64,000 nt of DNA from Symploca sp. SIO1C2 (GTDB lineage: Bacteria; Cyanobacteriota; Cyanobacteriia; Cyanobacteriales; Coleofasciculaceae), in contig JAAHFP010000002.1 in the NCBI GenBank assembly GCA_010672925.1, forward strand, positions 429,244 to 493,243, given 5' to 3'. A program made the translations under genes and the position numbers. This document shows, one piece after another, positions 46,368 to 55,700 of the stretch. Under the pieces are notes generated by a model. It made no database searches. It was not told where the DNA came from and worked only from the letters and a program-made list of their open reading frames with translations. Each line of letters begins with the position of its first letter. Positions within the stretch are counted from its first letter, which is position 1.

Positions 46368-47084
46368 CTAAGCTGCTTGTTTCTTCTTCAGGACTGTACC
46401 AGCTGCCGCCGCACCAAAAGTGAGGAGAGCAAGGGTGGAAGCTGGTTCAGGGACTGAAGTAGCGGTTTCACTAGAACCAATCGTCAAGTTATCCAATGCC
46501 ATGCGCTGTACATTGTTATCTGTGTTGGTTCCTCCATTTTCCAAGCCAAAGTGGATAGAACTGATTAGCAGATCAGATGTAATACCCCAAAATTCGTCAA
46601 CTCTTTCTGGCAGGAAGAAGTTATCGGAACTCCCATCCCCAAAAGTGACGAAAGCAAAAGTTCCAAAAACATCTTCTGCTGTACCTTCAATATCAAAACC
46701 GACACCAGAGACTCCAGAACTATTGCCTACGGATGTGGAGGTAAAATCAAGCAAGAAAGAACCATTACAACCTGCACAGTAATAAGGATCTCCTGGCTGA
46801 CCAGGAATAAAATTGAGGTCAGAACTTCCTGTTGTTGTATATTGAGTTTCCCCCAAAATACTGCTCATATTGGCGTCTGAATGTATATCGAAAACAGATA
46901 TATTAAACTCGTCGCCAGCGGAGTAACCAGGATTAGAGTAGTCATCCACAATCAAGTTATCTAGCTGGCTCTCGAAGATTGAGCGGTCTGAGAAAATAGA
47001 AAATGCTTCAGCAGATCCAGCAAAACCAACCCCAACAGCTACAGCACCTGCGAGTGTAAATATACTTTGCTTTAAAATATTCAT
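46368..47084 (-). CDS. PEP-CTERM sorting domain protein
   Basis: A 238-residue secreted protein. The signal peptide is at residues 1-27 (SIFTLAGAVAVGVGFAGSAEA). The C-terminus has the full sorting signal: VPEPAS, a hydrophobic helix (TLALLTFGAAAAGTVL), then KKK. Such proteins are processed by exosortase and tied to exopolysaccharide. The body, with ADMxSILGE-like acidic stretches, VDDYSNPGYSAGDE and SVGNSSGVSGVGFDI, is predicted beta sandwich, of the kind that often binds carbohydrate. A Cys pair (YCAGC) is present. The gene is monocistronic. A CCTACCA heptamer array at 47205-47242 lies upstream of it. Confidence 0.85.
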   Translation of the reverse strand: MNILKQSIFTLAGAVAVGVGFAGSAEAFSIFSDRSIFESQLDNLIVDDYSNPGYSAGDEFNISVFDIHSDANMSSILGETQYTTTGSSDLNFIPGQPGDPYYCAGCNGSFLLDFTSTSVGNSSGVSGVGFDIEGTAEDVFGTFAFVTFGDGSSDNFFLPERVDEFWGITSDLLISSIHFGLENGGTNTDNNVQRMALDNLTIGSSETATSVPEPASTLALLTFGAAAAGTVLKKKQAA

Positions 47085-47204
47085 AATTTTTTTAGTTGTT
47101 TAAATCGTATTACTTTAAATGTAGCGGCTGATACTAAGATTTTGAATATAGTTTCAGTAAAATTACGTAGGTTTTCTATAAAGCTTTGATGAAGACTGCT
47201 TCCT

Positions 47205-47242
47205 AGCTCCTACCACCTATCACCTACCACCTACCACCTACT
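47205..47242. repeat. Heptamer repeat CCTACCA
   Basis: Tandem CCTACCA-type units at the 3' end of the solute-binding protein gene, running into its last codons. Confidence 0.85.
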
Positions 47243-48566
47243 CCTCTGGCCAACCTTCCTGAATATTTTGTAGTACAGTATCCACATCTGTACCACCAAC
47301 ATAATCAACGATACCAGTCCAGAATGTACCCGTACCCACTGCACCCGGCATCATATCTGAACCATCGAAGCGCACCACCTCTGCTTTAGCCAGAATTTCT
47401 GCTTGGCGTTTGGTAACTTCATCCGGGTAAGCGTCTAAATTTATCTGCTGGTGGGGAGAGATATAGCCTCCCTTACTGACAAAGATTTCATGGGGTTTAG
47501 CAGTAGTTAGGTATTCTACTAGAGCTTGTACCTCTGGAGTATCGTTGAAAACGGCGACAATCTCACCTCCTACTAACAGAGGTACACCTAATTCTTCTTT
47601 GATACTAGGTAAAGGAAAAACATCGACATCCTTACCCACCACCACATTTTCCGGGAAGAAAGAGGTAATAAAGGTAGCTTGGCGGTGGAGGTAACAACCG
47701 GGAGGATTTTCAAAGAGAGGATTGGGTGAGTCTCCGAAGGGAATACTGATGATGCCAGTAGTACCACCAGCTACGTATTGGGGATTGAGAGCAATCTTGC
47801 CAAACTCGGTAAAGGCATTTTTTACTACTGGATCCTCAAAGGTGATTTTACCCTCTACCCACTGGTCGTATACTTTGGGTTCAACAGTACGCAGCATAAT
47901 ATCTTCAATCCAGTCTGTACCTACCCAACCAGTAGCAGAACTGTTTTCAATTCCCAAACACCAAGGCACGCTGCCTTCTGCTACTATCTTATCGGAGAGG
48001 TCAGTCATTTCCTGCCAAGTGGTAGGAATTTGATACCCAGCAGCTTCAAAAGCTTGAGGATTATACCAAACCAGACTCTTAAGGAAAGTTTTAATCCAAA
48101 TACCGTAGATTTTGCCATCAATTGTGCTCAAATCCAGCCATTCTTGAGGATAGGCTTGAGTTAGCTGGGACTTTTCTAAGAAGGTTTCGATAGGAACTAA
48201 ATCACCTTCTCTAGCTAAGTCTGCCATTAAACCAGGTTGAGGGAACAAGGCAATATCTGGTGGATTCCCTGATGCCACTCGCACTGGTAGCAGAGTGGCA
48301 AACTCACTGGTTCCTTCATACTCAACCACAATTCCAGTTTTTTCTGTAAAAGGAGCTAAAGCTTCTCTTAACTCCTCTTCAGCATTTTCTACTCCCACCC
48401 CCATAATGGTAATCTTGTTGCTGTTATCCTGCTTAGCTTGGGGAAAACCACAGGAGACTAAAATGAGAGACAAGCTGAGTACTAAAGTAGTGGGGAGAAA
48501 CTTTACCCTCAACTCTGAGATTTTCTCGACTAAACTTGCTCCTACAGCAACTTTTGGTTTAAACAT
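47238..48566 (-). CDS. Sugar ABC transporter substrate-binding lipoprotein
   Basis: A 442-residue periplasmic binding protein, class SBP_bac_1. A long N-terminus is followed by the signal core TTLVLSLSLILVSC with the lipobox Cys39. The mature part begins with ITIMGVGVENAEEELREALAPFTEKTGIVVEYEGTSEFATLL, the usual first strand and helix. Near the end is GYISPHQQINLDAYPD. It resembles alpha-glucoside-type binding proteins and lacks neighbouring permeases or ATPase. The first 22 residues before the signal are unusually long; a later start is possible (Val or Met candidates). Confidence 0.87.
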   Translation of the reverse strand: MFKPKVAVGASLVEKISELRVKFLPTTLVLSLSLILVSCGFPQAKQDNSNKITIMGVGVENAEEELREALAPFTEKTGIVVEYEGTSEFATLLPVRVASGNPPDIALFPQPGLMADLAREGDLVPIETFLEKSQLTQAYPQEWLDLSTIDGKIYGIWIKTFLKSLVWYNPQAFEAAGYQIPTTWQEMTDLSDKIVAEGSVPWCLGIENSSATGWVGTDWIEDIMLRTVEPKVYDQWVEGKITFEDPVVKNAFTEFGKIALNPQYVAGGTTGIISIPFGDSPNPLFENPPGCYLHRQATFITSFFPENVVVGKDVDVFPLPSIKEELGVPLLVGGEIVAVFNDTPEVQALVEYLTTAKPHEIFVSKGGYISPHQQINLDAYPDEVTKRQAEILAKAEVVRFDGSDMMPGAVGTGTFWTGIVDYVGGTDVDTVLQNIQEGWPEE

Positions 48567-48567
48567 C

Positions 48568-48597
48568 CTATTAGATTTTAGATTTTAGATTTTAATT
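48568..48597. repeat. Heptamer repeat TTAGATT
   Basis: Three to four TTTTAGA units in the 54-bp divergent gap between the binding-protein and membrane-protein genes; same heptamer as at 42388-42419. Confidence 0.85.
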
Positions 48598-48620
48598 TCT
48601 AGAGGGTAGCAAGATAATTA

Positions 48621-50594
48621 ATGATAACTAGCGGTTATTTGCAAAAACTGTTAACTACTCCCAAAGCCAAAGCCTCTAACTTCCAGATGTTCTTTTGGCT
48701 TAGTCTGAGTCTAGCCTTTGCTGTCCACTATAGTATTCTCGGGTTTCAGCAATCCCTGACTCAGTATTCAATACAAGATGATGCACGGCAACATGTATTT
48801 TGGATGCGGCGGTTTGTGGATCCGGAATTGTTCCCCCAGGATCTAATTGCCGACTACTTTCAATCCGTTGCTCCTTCCGGTTATAGCACTCTCTATCAGC
48901 TATTTGCCACTATCGGTATTGATCCTGTTGTTCTGAGTAAATATTTACCGATAGTACTGGGTTTAATCACCACTGCCTACTGTTTTGGAGTCTGCTTAGA
49001 AATTTTGCCTGTGCCAGTGGCGGGATTTATGGCAACAGCGATGCTTAACCAAAATCTCTGGATGGAAGATGATCTAGTTTCAGCCACCCCTAGGGCCTTT
49101 ATCTATCCTTTACTCTTAGCATTTCTGTATTATCTCTTGCGAGGTTCCCTACTACCCTGTCTAGTTGCGATCGCTCTACAAGGTCTATTTTATCCTCAAT
49201 GTGTCTTCATCTCTTCTGGTGTCCTAGTGTTGCAAGTATTGTACCGGATGGGAGGATGGGGAGATGGGGGGATGGAGAGATGGGGGGATGGGGAGACGCG
49301 GAGACACGGAGACGCGGAGACACGGAGATGGGGAGATGGGGAGATGGGGAGACAAAGGAAAAATTCCCAATTCTCAATTCCCAATTCCCAATTCCCAATT
49401 CTCAATTCTCAATTCTCAATTCTCAATTCATTTGCTGGATTGGGAGTAGCTTTACTAGTACTCTTACCCTATGCTTTGACTGATTCTCCTTTCGGACCGG
49501 TTATTACCGTAGACCAAGCTAAAAGCTTACCAGAGTTTCTGCCAGGGGGTAGGTCTATTTTCTTTCGTACTCATCCTTGGTTATTTTGGTTAGGGGGACG
49601 TAGTGGCATCTTGCCGGATATGCCGGTGACACCTCTGTTTCTCCTTACGGGTTTACTGTTACCAATACTGCTACGCAATCCTTCCCAGTTTCCCTTGGTG
49701 AAGCAAGTTCAAGGTAAAGTGGTAATTTTAGCTCAATTGATGCTGGCATCCTTGGGAATGTTTGCCGCTGCTCATATTTTCCTCTTCCGATTGCATTTGC
49801 CTAACCGTTATACCAGTCATAGCTATCGAATTACTATTGCACTAGCAGCAGCGATCGCGTTGACAATTCTCTTAGATGCTATTTTAGTTTGGGCACAAGG
49901 GCTAACCATATCTAGTAGTATGCCATCGGATGTAGGGGCAAAGCATTTGGGCGATAATTCATCGGTAAAACCCAAGTCATACAATCCAAATGCTTCGCCC
50001 TCCGGCAGTTTGAAAACACGCCCTAGTAAGTTTTCTTGGCGACAAGTTGTGGCAGTGGGGATAACGGTGCTGTTAGGCATGGCAATTACTCTATATCCCA
50101 ACACTTGGAGACATTTTCCTAGAACTCAATATCAATTAGGCCAAGTCCCAGAATTATATGAGTTTTTTGCTCAACAACCCAAGGATATTCTGATTGCTTC
50201 TGTGGCTGAAGAAGCCAATAACTTGCCAACCTTTGCCCAAAGGTCTATCCTCGTGGGCAGTGAATATGCGATTCCTTACCATACTGGCTACTATCAGCAA
50301 TTCCGTCAGCGAGTCCTGGATTTAATTAAAGCTCAGTACAGTGGTAACTTAGCAGAGGTACAAGAGTTTATTGCTAAGTATAACATTGATTTTTGGCTGT
50401 TATACTTAGAGTCTTTTACTCCAGAGTATTTGGCAGAAAATCAGTGGTTGCAGCAGTTTCAACCAGTAGCGAAGGAGGCTCAAATGGGACTGGAAGAGGG
50501 AACTGTACCGGCTTTAAGTTTAAGGGAGGACTGCGTAGTTTTCCAGACTGAAGGTTTTGTTGTTTTGGAAGCAGAATGTATTAATAATGGATAA
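48621..50594 (+). CDS. Large polytopic membrane protein (GT-C-like), with in-frame repeat insertions
   Basis: A 657-residue inner-membrane protein with about ten hydrophobic segments. The first loop carries SIQDDARQHVFWMRRF, an acidic motif like those in GT-C glycosyltransferases, which use lipid-linked sugars. The exact family is not recognised. The soluble C-terminal part (about 490-657) contains YEFFAQQPKDILIAS and EYAIPYHTGYYQQFRQRV. Two stretches do not belong to a normal fold. Residues 209-270 are made of 8-bp (GATGGGGA, CGGAGACA) and 7-bp (CAATTCC) repeats translated as Gly/Asp/Arg-rich and NSQF-type sequence. Residues 438-461 are a copy of repeat F. Both interrupt loops between membrane helices. 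Expression as a full-length protein depends on repeat copy number. Confidence 0.72.
   Translation: MITSGYLQKLLTTPKAKASNFQMFFWLSLSLAFAVHYSILGFQQSLTQYSIQDDARQHVFWMRRFVDPELFPQDLIADYFQSVAPSGYSTLYQLFATIGIDPVVLSKYLPIVLGLITTAYCFGVCLEILPVPVAGFMATAMLNQNLWMEDDLVSATPRAFIYPLLLAFLYYLLRGSLLPCLVAIALQGLFYPQCVFISSGVLVLQVLYRMGGWGDGGMERWGDGETRRHGDAETRRWGDGEMGRQRKNSQFSIPNSQFPILNSQFSILNSFAGLGVALLVLLPYALTDSPFGPVITVDQAKSLPEFLPGGRSIFFRTHPWLFWLGGRSGILPDMPVTPLFLLTGLLLPILLRNPSQFPLVKQVQGKVVILAQLMLASLGMFAAAHIFLFRLHLPNRYTSHSYRITIALAAAIALTILLDAILVWAQGLTISSSMPSDVGAKHLGDNSSVKPKSYNPNASPSGSLKTRPSKFSWRQVVAVGITVLLGMAITLYPNTWRHFPRTQYQLGQVPELYEFFAQQPKDILIASVAEEANNLPTFAQRSILVGSEYAIPYHTGYYQQFRQRVLDLIKAQYSGNLAEVQEFIAKYNIDFWLLYLESFTPEYLAENQWLQQFQPVAKEAQMGLEEGTVPALSLREDCVVFQTEGFVVLEAECINNG
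49246..49432 (+). repeat. In-frame 8-mer and 7-mer arrays inside the membrane protein gene
   Basis: From 49246 to about 49354 there are 8-bp units (GATGGGGA, then CGGAGACA/CGGAGACG). From about 49363 to 49432 there are CCAATTC/TCAATTC heptamers. Neither unit length is a multiple of three, but the total insertion keeps the frame. Confidence 0.92.
49932..50000 (+). repeat. Repeat F, copy 3 (inside a gene)
   Basis: GTAGGGGCAAAGCATTTGG faces CCAAATGCTTCGCCC. The unit is translated in frame as part of a loop of the membrane protein. Confidence 0.85.
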
Positions 50595-50639
50595 TTGCTA
50601 ATGAATAATTGGGAATAGTCACCAATGACTAATGACCAA

Positions 50640-50712
50640 TGACAAACAACCTAAAACCTAAAACCTAAAACCTACCACCTACCACCTACCACCTAACACC
50701 TAACACCCACCA
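50640..50712. repeat. Heptamer repeats (CCTAAAA, CCTACCA, CCTAACA)
   Basis: Three successive heptamer arrays sharing the CCTA start run into the 3' end of tlyA. Confidence 0.88.
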
Positions 50713-51538
50713 CCTGTTGAATTGCTGCTAAATCAGGAGCCTGTTGCTGACTATCCATTCCTAACCACAGCAGATACTCAATATTACCAGCTGGTCCAGT
50801 AATTGGCGAACAAGTTAAGCCTTTATATAGCCAACCTCGTTGTTGTGCAGCTTGTAATACTTTAGCTATCGCTTGTGCCTGATCATTAGGATCTCGCACT
50901 ACTCCTTTTTTGCCAACCCGTTCACGTCCTACTTCAAACTGTGGTTTTACTAATAATACTAATTCACGGGGTGGGGTAAGCAGTTGCCACAGAGCATCAA
51001 GCACTTTGGTGAGAGAAATAAAAGAAACATCTACCACTCCTAAATTAGGATATAGCTCTTGTACATTTCCCTGGGAGGACTCTAGGGAATTATCAGCTAA
51101 GTCTCCATACAAATCAGCAGGTTGAAGGTAGCGCAGATTAGTACGTTCTTGTAAGACAACTCGCGGATCATTTCGCAGACTCCAAGCAACTTGTCCATAA
51201 CCAACATCAACCCCATAAACTCGTTTTGCTCCAGCTTGCAGTAAGCAGTCTGTAAAACCACCAGTGGAAATACCACCATCTAAACATATGCGTCCCTCTA
51301 CAGCAATCTCAAAAACTTTGAGAGCTTGCGCCAGTTTTTCACCCCCTCGAGAAACATAAGGTGGCTTCTCCTTAATCTGAATTTCAGCAGTTATCTCCAC
51401 CTCAGTTCCTGGTTTATCGACTATTTGCTGATTCACTTTCACTTCCCCAGCACGAATCAGTCGCTGAGCTAACTGTCTAGATGAGCAGAGGTCTAAGTCT
51501 ACTAATAACTTATCAAGTCTTTGTTTGTTCTTTGACAA
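50693..51538 (-). CDS. tlyA: TlyA-type 2'-O-methyltransferase (S4 + FtsJ domains)
   Basis: A 281-residue protein of the TlyA family (hemolysin A by older naming), which methylates ribose 2'-OH in rRNA of the ribosomal subunits. Residues 5-62 are an S4 RNA-binding domain (KQRLDKLLVDLDLCSSRQLAQRLIRAG). The FtsJ-like methyltransferase part has SAM motif LDGGISTGGFTDCLLQAGA and the VDVGYGQVAW segment. A catalytic lysine is expected in VLLVKPQFEVG. The C-terminus continues in GPAGNIEYLLWL. The gene is monocistronic; period-7 repeats lie directly at its 3' end. Confidence 0.93.
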   Translation of the reverse strand: MSKNKQRLDKLLVDLDLCSSRQLAQRLIRAGEVKVNQQIVDKPGTEVEITAEIQIKEKPPYVSRGGEKLAQALKVFEIAVEGRICLDGGISTGGFTDCLLQAGAKRVYGVDVGYGQVAWSLRNDPRVVLQERTNLRYLQPADLYGDLADNSLESSQGNVQELYPNLGVVDVSFISLTKVLDALWQLLTPPRELVLLVKPQFEVGRERVGKKGVVRDPNDQAQAIAKVLQAAQQRGWLYKGLTCSPITGPAGNIEYLLWLGMDSQQQAPDLAAIQQVVGVRC

Positions 51539-51758
51539 AGTAGCTAAAATAAAAAAACTGTATACTGTATTACTTTACCAAGTAAATTAATTCAATTTTT
51601 ATAATTTTATTTTTCCCCAGTATTTTTTTACTGATAAATTATACACACAATTTTACAAGATAACTTAAATTTTAGACAATGTCAGTAATTGGGATTACTG
51701 ACAATTAATCAAGACTAATTTAAACTATTGACTCGAAACCTTTAGTTCTATGTAGAAA

Positions 51759-52037
51759 ATGCCAGCAACTATCTACCAACAATCCCCAGTTGTTCCATCA
51801 GTAACCATCTCCATTAATTATCGACCCAAAGAATTTTTGAGTTTCGATATTACAGAAGCTAGCCAGGGAGAAATCGTCTGGTATGGCAATGAAGCGATTG
51901 CTCTTCGATGTCAGATTCGTGATACTACTTATACCTTCGACCGCGATCATCTAGATATTATGAGTCAAGGTGAAAGAAATCTCTTGTATAGTCAGTTAGG
52001 TATTGAAGGTAGAAAACTTGAAGCTAGTTTAGCTTAA
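51759..52037 (+). CDS. Small protein of unknown function
   Basis: A 92-residue soluble protein, mostly beta (VTISINYRPKEFLSFDI, GEIVWYGNEAIALRCQIRDTTYTFD) with a C-terminal helix. I cannot assign it. The ATG follows an AT-rich 220-bp region that separates it from tlyA and must hold its promoter. The gene is not close to other plus-strand genes. The composition is typical of the host, so it is likely a real, small cyanobacterial gene. Confidence 0.6.
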   Translation: MPATIYQQSPVVPSVTISINYRPKEFLSFDITEASQGEIVWYGNEAIALRCQIRDTTYTFDRDHLDIMSQGERNLLYSQLGIEGRKLEASLA

Positions 52038-52246
52038 AAGTAGATTGATTGATATTGTGGGTGAATCTACTGGCTGATACTAAAAATATAAAGTAGCGTC
52101 CTACTTTCAGGCTAGGGGTCGATTATTCAACATCAAATGAAAATTATCTAAGAGTTCCTTGGCAAATTCTCAACCTATTCTCATTTAGCTATCAAGGGAC
52201 ACTCAGTTAAACATAAACACACCATAAAATTTAGTAACTATTGTAG

Positions 52247-52304
52247 GGGCGGGTTTAGCAATAATCTAGACCATTAACCCGAGTATTGGAATCAAAACCC
52301 GCCC
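52247..52304. repeat. Inverted repeat GGGCGGGTTT...AAACCCGCCC
   Basis: A perfect 10-bp inverted repeat (52247-52256 and 52295-52304) with a 38-bp loop in the 299-bp gap before the response-regulator 3' end. It resembles dispersed palindromes such as repeat F in form. No gene is visible in this gap. Confidence 0.7.
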
Positions 52305-52336
52305 AACGGCATCTCCCCTCACCCCAACTGAACCAT

Positions 52337-52717
52337 TTAACAATTCAACACCTCCATGGCTTTGGCTAAGACTTCTTTCGGGCGAAAAGGTTTAGTCATA
52401 TACATATCTGCTCCAACAGCCATACCACTTTGTTTATCAAACTCTTGGCCTTTAGCCGTCAGCATGATGATGTAAACTTCCTGCATACCCAATTCTTTTT
52501 TTACAGTATTACAGACTTCCAAGCCACTCATTTTCGGCATCATAACATCTAGAAAGACTAAATCTGGCTTTTCTACCTCAATGAGCTCTAAAGCTTCATA
52601 ACCATTCTTGGCAGTAATTAACTCTACATCATGCTCGTCTTCTAGTTTTTCTAATGCCTGCTCCATTAAAAGCAGAATGTTTGGTTCATCATCCACAATT
52701 AAGACTTTTTTGGTCAT
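52337..52717 (-). CDS. Single-domain response regulator (CheY-like)
   Basis: A 126-residue receiver domain with no output domain. Acidic residues Asp9-Asp10 and phospho-acceptor Asp57 (LVFLDVMMPKMSG) are present, with Thr in IIMLTAKG and Lys in MYMTKPFRP. It lies 69 bp downstream of the five-GAF histidine kinase on the same strand and is most likely its phosphorylation target or a phosphorelay element. The spacer contains TTGGTTGTTTG heptamers. Confidence 0.93.
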   Translation of the reverse strand: MTKKVLIVDDEPNILLLMEQALEKLEDEHDVELITAKNGYEALELIEVEKPDLVFLDVMMPKMSGLEVCNTVKKELGMQEVYIIMLTAKGQEFDKQSGMAVGADMYMTKPFRPKEVLAKAMEVLNC

Positions 52718-52755
52718 TGGTTATTGGTTGTTTGTTATTGGTTGTTTGTTAATTC
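52717..52755. repeat. Heptamer repeat (TTGGTTG/TTTGTTA)
   Basis: Period-7 units fill part of the spacer between the histidine-kinase and response-regulator genes. Confidence 0.75.
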
Positions 52756-52786
52756 TTATCTTCCCTTCTCCGTGTCCCTGCGTCCC

Positions 52787-55700
52787 TCATACCCTATCTA
52801 CCCATCTCCCCATCTGACGGAGGGGAATAGTGAAGGAAAAGGTACTGCCTTGTCCTAATTCACTTTCTACCCAAATTTTACCACCGTGGTACTCCACAAT
52901 TTGTTTACAGATAGGTAATCCTAAACCTGTTCCTGTAGGTTTATCAGTTAAGATGTTCCCTACTTGCTTGAATTTTTCAAATACTCCCTCTTGGTCTTCA
53001 GGTGCAATGCCAATACCAGTATCTATGACGCTGATGAGTAGCTGTCCATCTGATATTAGATCATAATTGTCTACCGCAGAAGGTGGTTGTACGACAGCAC
53101 GACAAGTAACGGAACCCTTTTGTGTAAACTTGACGGCATTGGAGAGGAGATTGATAACTACTTGAATTAAGCGATCGCAATCTACTTCCACTTCCGGTAA
53201 CTCTGGAGGAATATCTTTGATCAACGGTAGCTGTTGTTGCTCGAATAAGGAAGAAGTTGCCGCGATCGCACGATTGAGAATTAGCTCTGGGTTAGTAGGT
53301 TCGATGTTCCAATCCACCCTTCCCGCTTCCATCTTGGCAATATCCAACACATCATTAATTAAAGCAGTTAGTCGCTCAGCTTCAGAAACAATGATGTTAA
53401 TATTCCCCCCCACTGTTCTAATCGATTTTTGAGTTTTGCGATCAGTAGCATTAACTCCTGGGAAAATAACTTCCTCTAGTTTTTCTTGAATAATCGAGGC
53501 AAAACCTAAGATAGAGGTTAGAGGAGTGCGTAATTCATGGGAAACAGTTGCCAGAAATTCAGTTTTCATCCGGTCAACCTCTCGTTCAACCGTCACATCT
53601 CGGATTAAAATAACCGAACCAAGACATTGAGTACCCTCTTCTTCTTCTGCTTCTTTAACAATAGTAGTTGCTAGAGCTTGACCTACACGATTATTTTCCA
53701 GTTCTACCTCAGCCGTAACAATTTCCTGTTCCTGCTGCTCCATCTGCTCCACCAGTTTTACTAATTTCGGCGGGAAATGTTCTGAGAGCTTTTTACCTTT
53801 GAGGTCAACCTCTTCTAACCTAAACATAGCCTTCAATGCTGGATTAAACCTAGTAATTTGACCCTGGGTATTGGTAACCAACAGTCCATCAGCTAAGTTA
53901 TCAATAATGGCACTCAAATCAGCTATAGTTGCCCAAATTTCCCTTGACTGTTGCTTAGTCTGCCTCAGTAGTTCTGCTTGATTTAACCCCACTCCTAACT
54001 GGTTACCTATCTGTGCCAGCAAGGCAACTTCTCGATCTTCCCAGTGACGAGAACCTGTATGTTGGTAAGCTCCCAGTAAACCCCAGAGTTTGTCCCCTAC
54101 GAAAACTGGAACTACCACAAAAGCTTTAACTTCAAATGCTTCTAGACTTTTTAGGTGACACTCACTCAATCCAGCATTATAAATATCGTCAATCGCAAAA
54201 GTTTCATGGTGGCGATATCTACCTCCCTGGGTTTCTTGTAAATAGGTATCTTCCCAAACAGTTTTCAAACCGGGTGTAAGAATTAATGATTTCCAGCCTT
54301 CTGTCTTCGACTCATATACAAACTCCCCACTCCAGTCAGAGTTAAACTGATAGACAACCACCCGATCACAACTGAGGATCTGTCGTACTTCCTGGGTAGT
54401 AGCCTGAAAGATTGTTTCCATGTCCAGGGTTTGGCGAATTCGCTCAATTACCCTAGCTAAGGCACGTTCCTGCTGAGCAATTTTCCTTTGGTGTTCTTGT
54501 TGAGCTTGAACTTGTGCCAAAGCTTTCTGGAGTTCGGCGGATTGCTGTTGCTCCTGGGAAAGTAATTCCGCCTGTTGCAAAGCTACTCCTAGATGAACCG
54601 CAATTTTGCTGACAAACTCAATTTCCTCATCGTGCCATTGGCGTGGTGACGAACATTGGTGAATGCAAAGTAATCCCCAAAGTTGTTCTCCTTTTAATAA
54701 AGGTACCACTAGATTAGCCCTGACTTGGAAGCGATCGAGGATCGCAATATGGCAATCTGACAACTCTAACTCATCGATATCATTAGCTGCCCAAATGCGA
54801 CCCCGCCGATAATATTCAGCGTGTTTTTCCCCAAAACAGTGGTCTTCAACTTTAGCAGCCAAGGCGCAGTTAAAAGGAGGTAGTACATCCTCCGAGACAA
54901 ATTCACCACAACTCCAGTTAGAGTTATAGTCGAAGCGATACATTGCCACTCGGTCAGCATTGAGCAGTTTACGAACTTCTGTGGCTGCTGTCTGGAAAAT
55001 GGTTTCTAAGTCTATGGTTAGGCGAATTTTATCTATTACTTGGGCTAAAGCACGCTCCTGTTCTGCAGTTCTAACTATTTGCTCTTTTTGGGTCTGAACT
55101 TGTGCCAGAGCTATCTGTAGCTCTTGGGAGCGCTGCTGTGCCTGAATTAGTAATTCTGCTTGTTGTAGAGCTACCCCTAGTTGGACAGCAATTTTGCCAA
55201 CAAACTCAACTTCCTCATTATGCCATTGCCTTGATACAGAACATTGGTGAATACAAAGCAATCCCCAAAGTTCCTCTCCTTTTAATAAAGGTACAACTAG
55301 GTTGGCTCTGACTTGGAAACGCTCAAGGATCGCAATATGGCAATCTACCAAATCTAGCTCATAGATATCATTAGCTGCCCAAATGCGACCCTGTCGATAA
55401 TATTCGGCATGTTTTTCTCCAAAACAATGGTCTTCAACTTTAGCAGCTAAGGCACAAGTGAAGGGAGGTAGCACATCTTCTGAGACAAATTCACCATAAT
55501 TACACTCGGAGTCATAGTCAAAGCGAAATACCGCCACTCGGTCAGCATTGAGCAGTTTACGGACTTCTGTGGCTGCTGTCTGGAAAATCGTATCTAGGTC
55601 TAAAGTGCGGCGAATTTTGTCAATTACCTCCATAATTGCTCGTTCGAGTTCCGCCTGTCTCGCTAACTCATCAGCCCTTTGTTGCAATTGAGTTGTCAGC

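Noticed and set aside
49196-49483. Alternative frames on both strands across the 8-mer array
   Set aside because: They are repeat translations; only the long membrane-protein frame has family-like sequence on both sides.
52230-52310. Rho-independent terminator for the response regulator
   Set aside because: The hairpin has a 38-bp loop and no T-run, so it is listed only as an inverted repeat.
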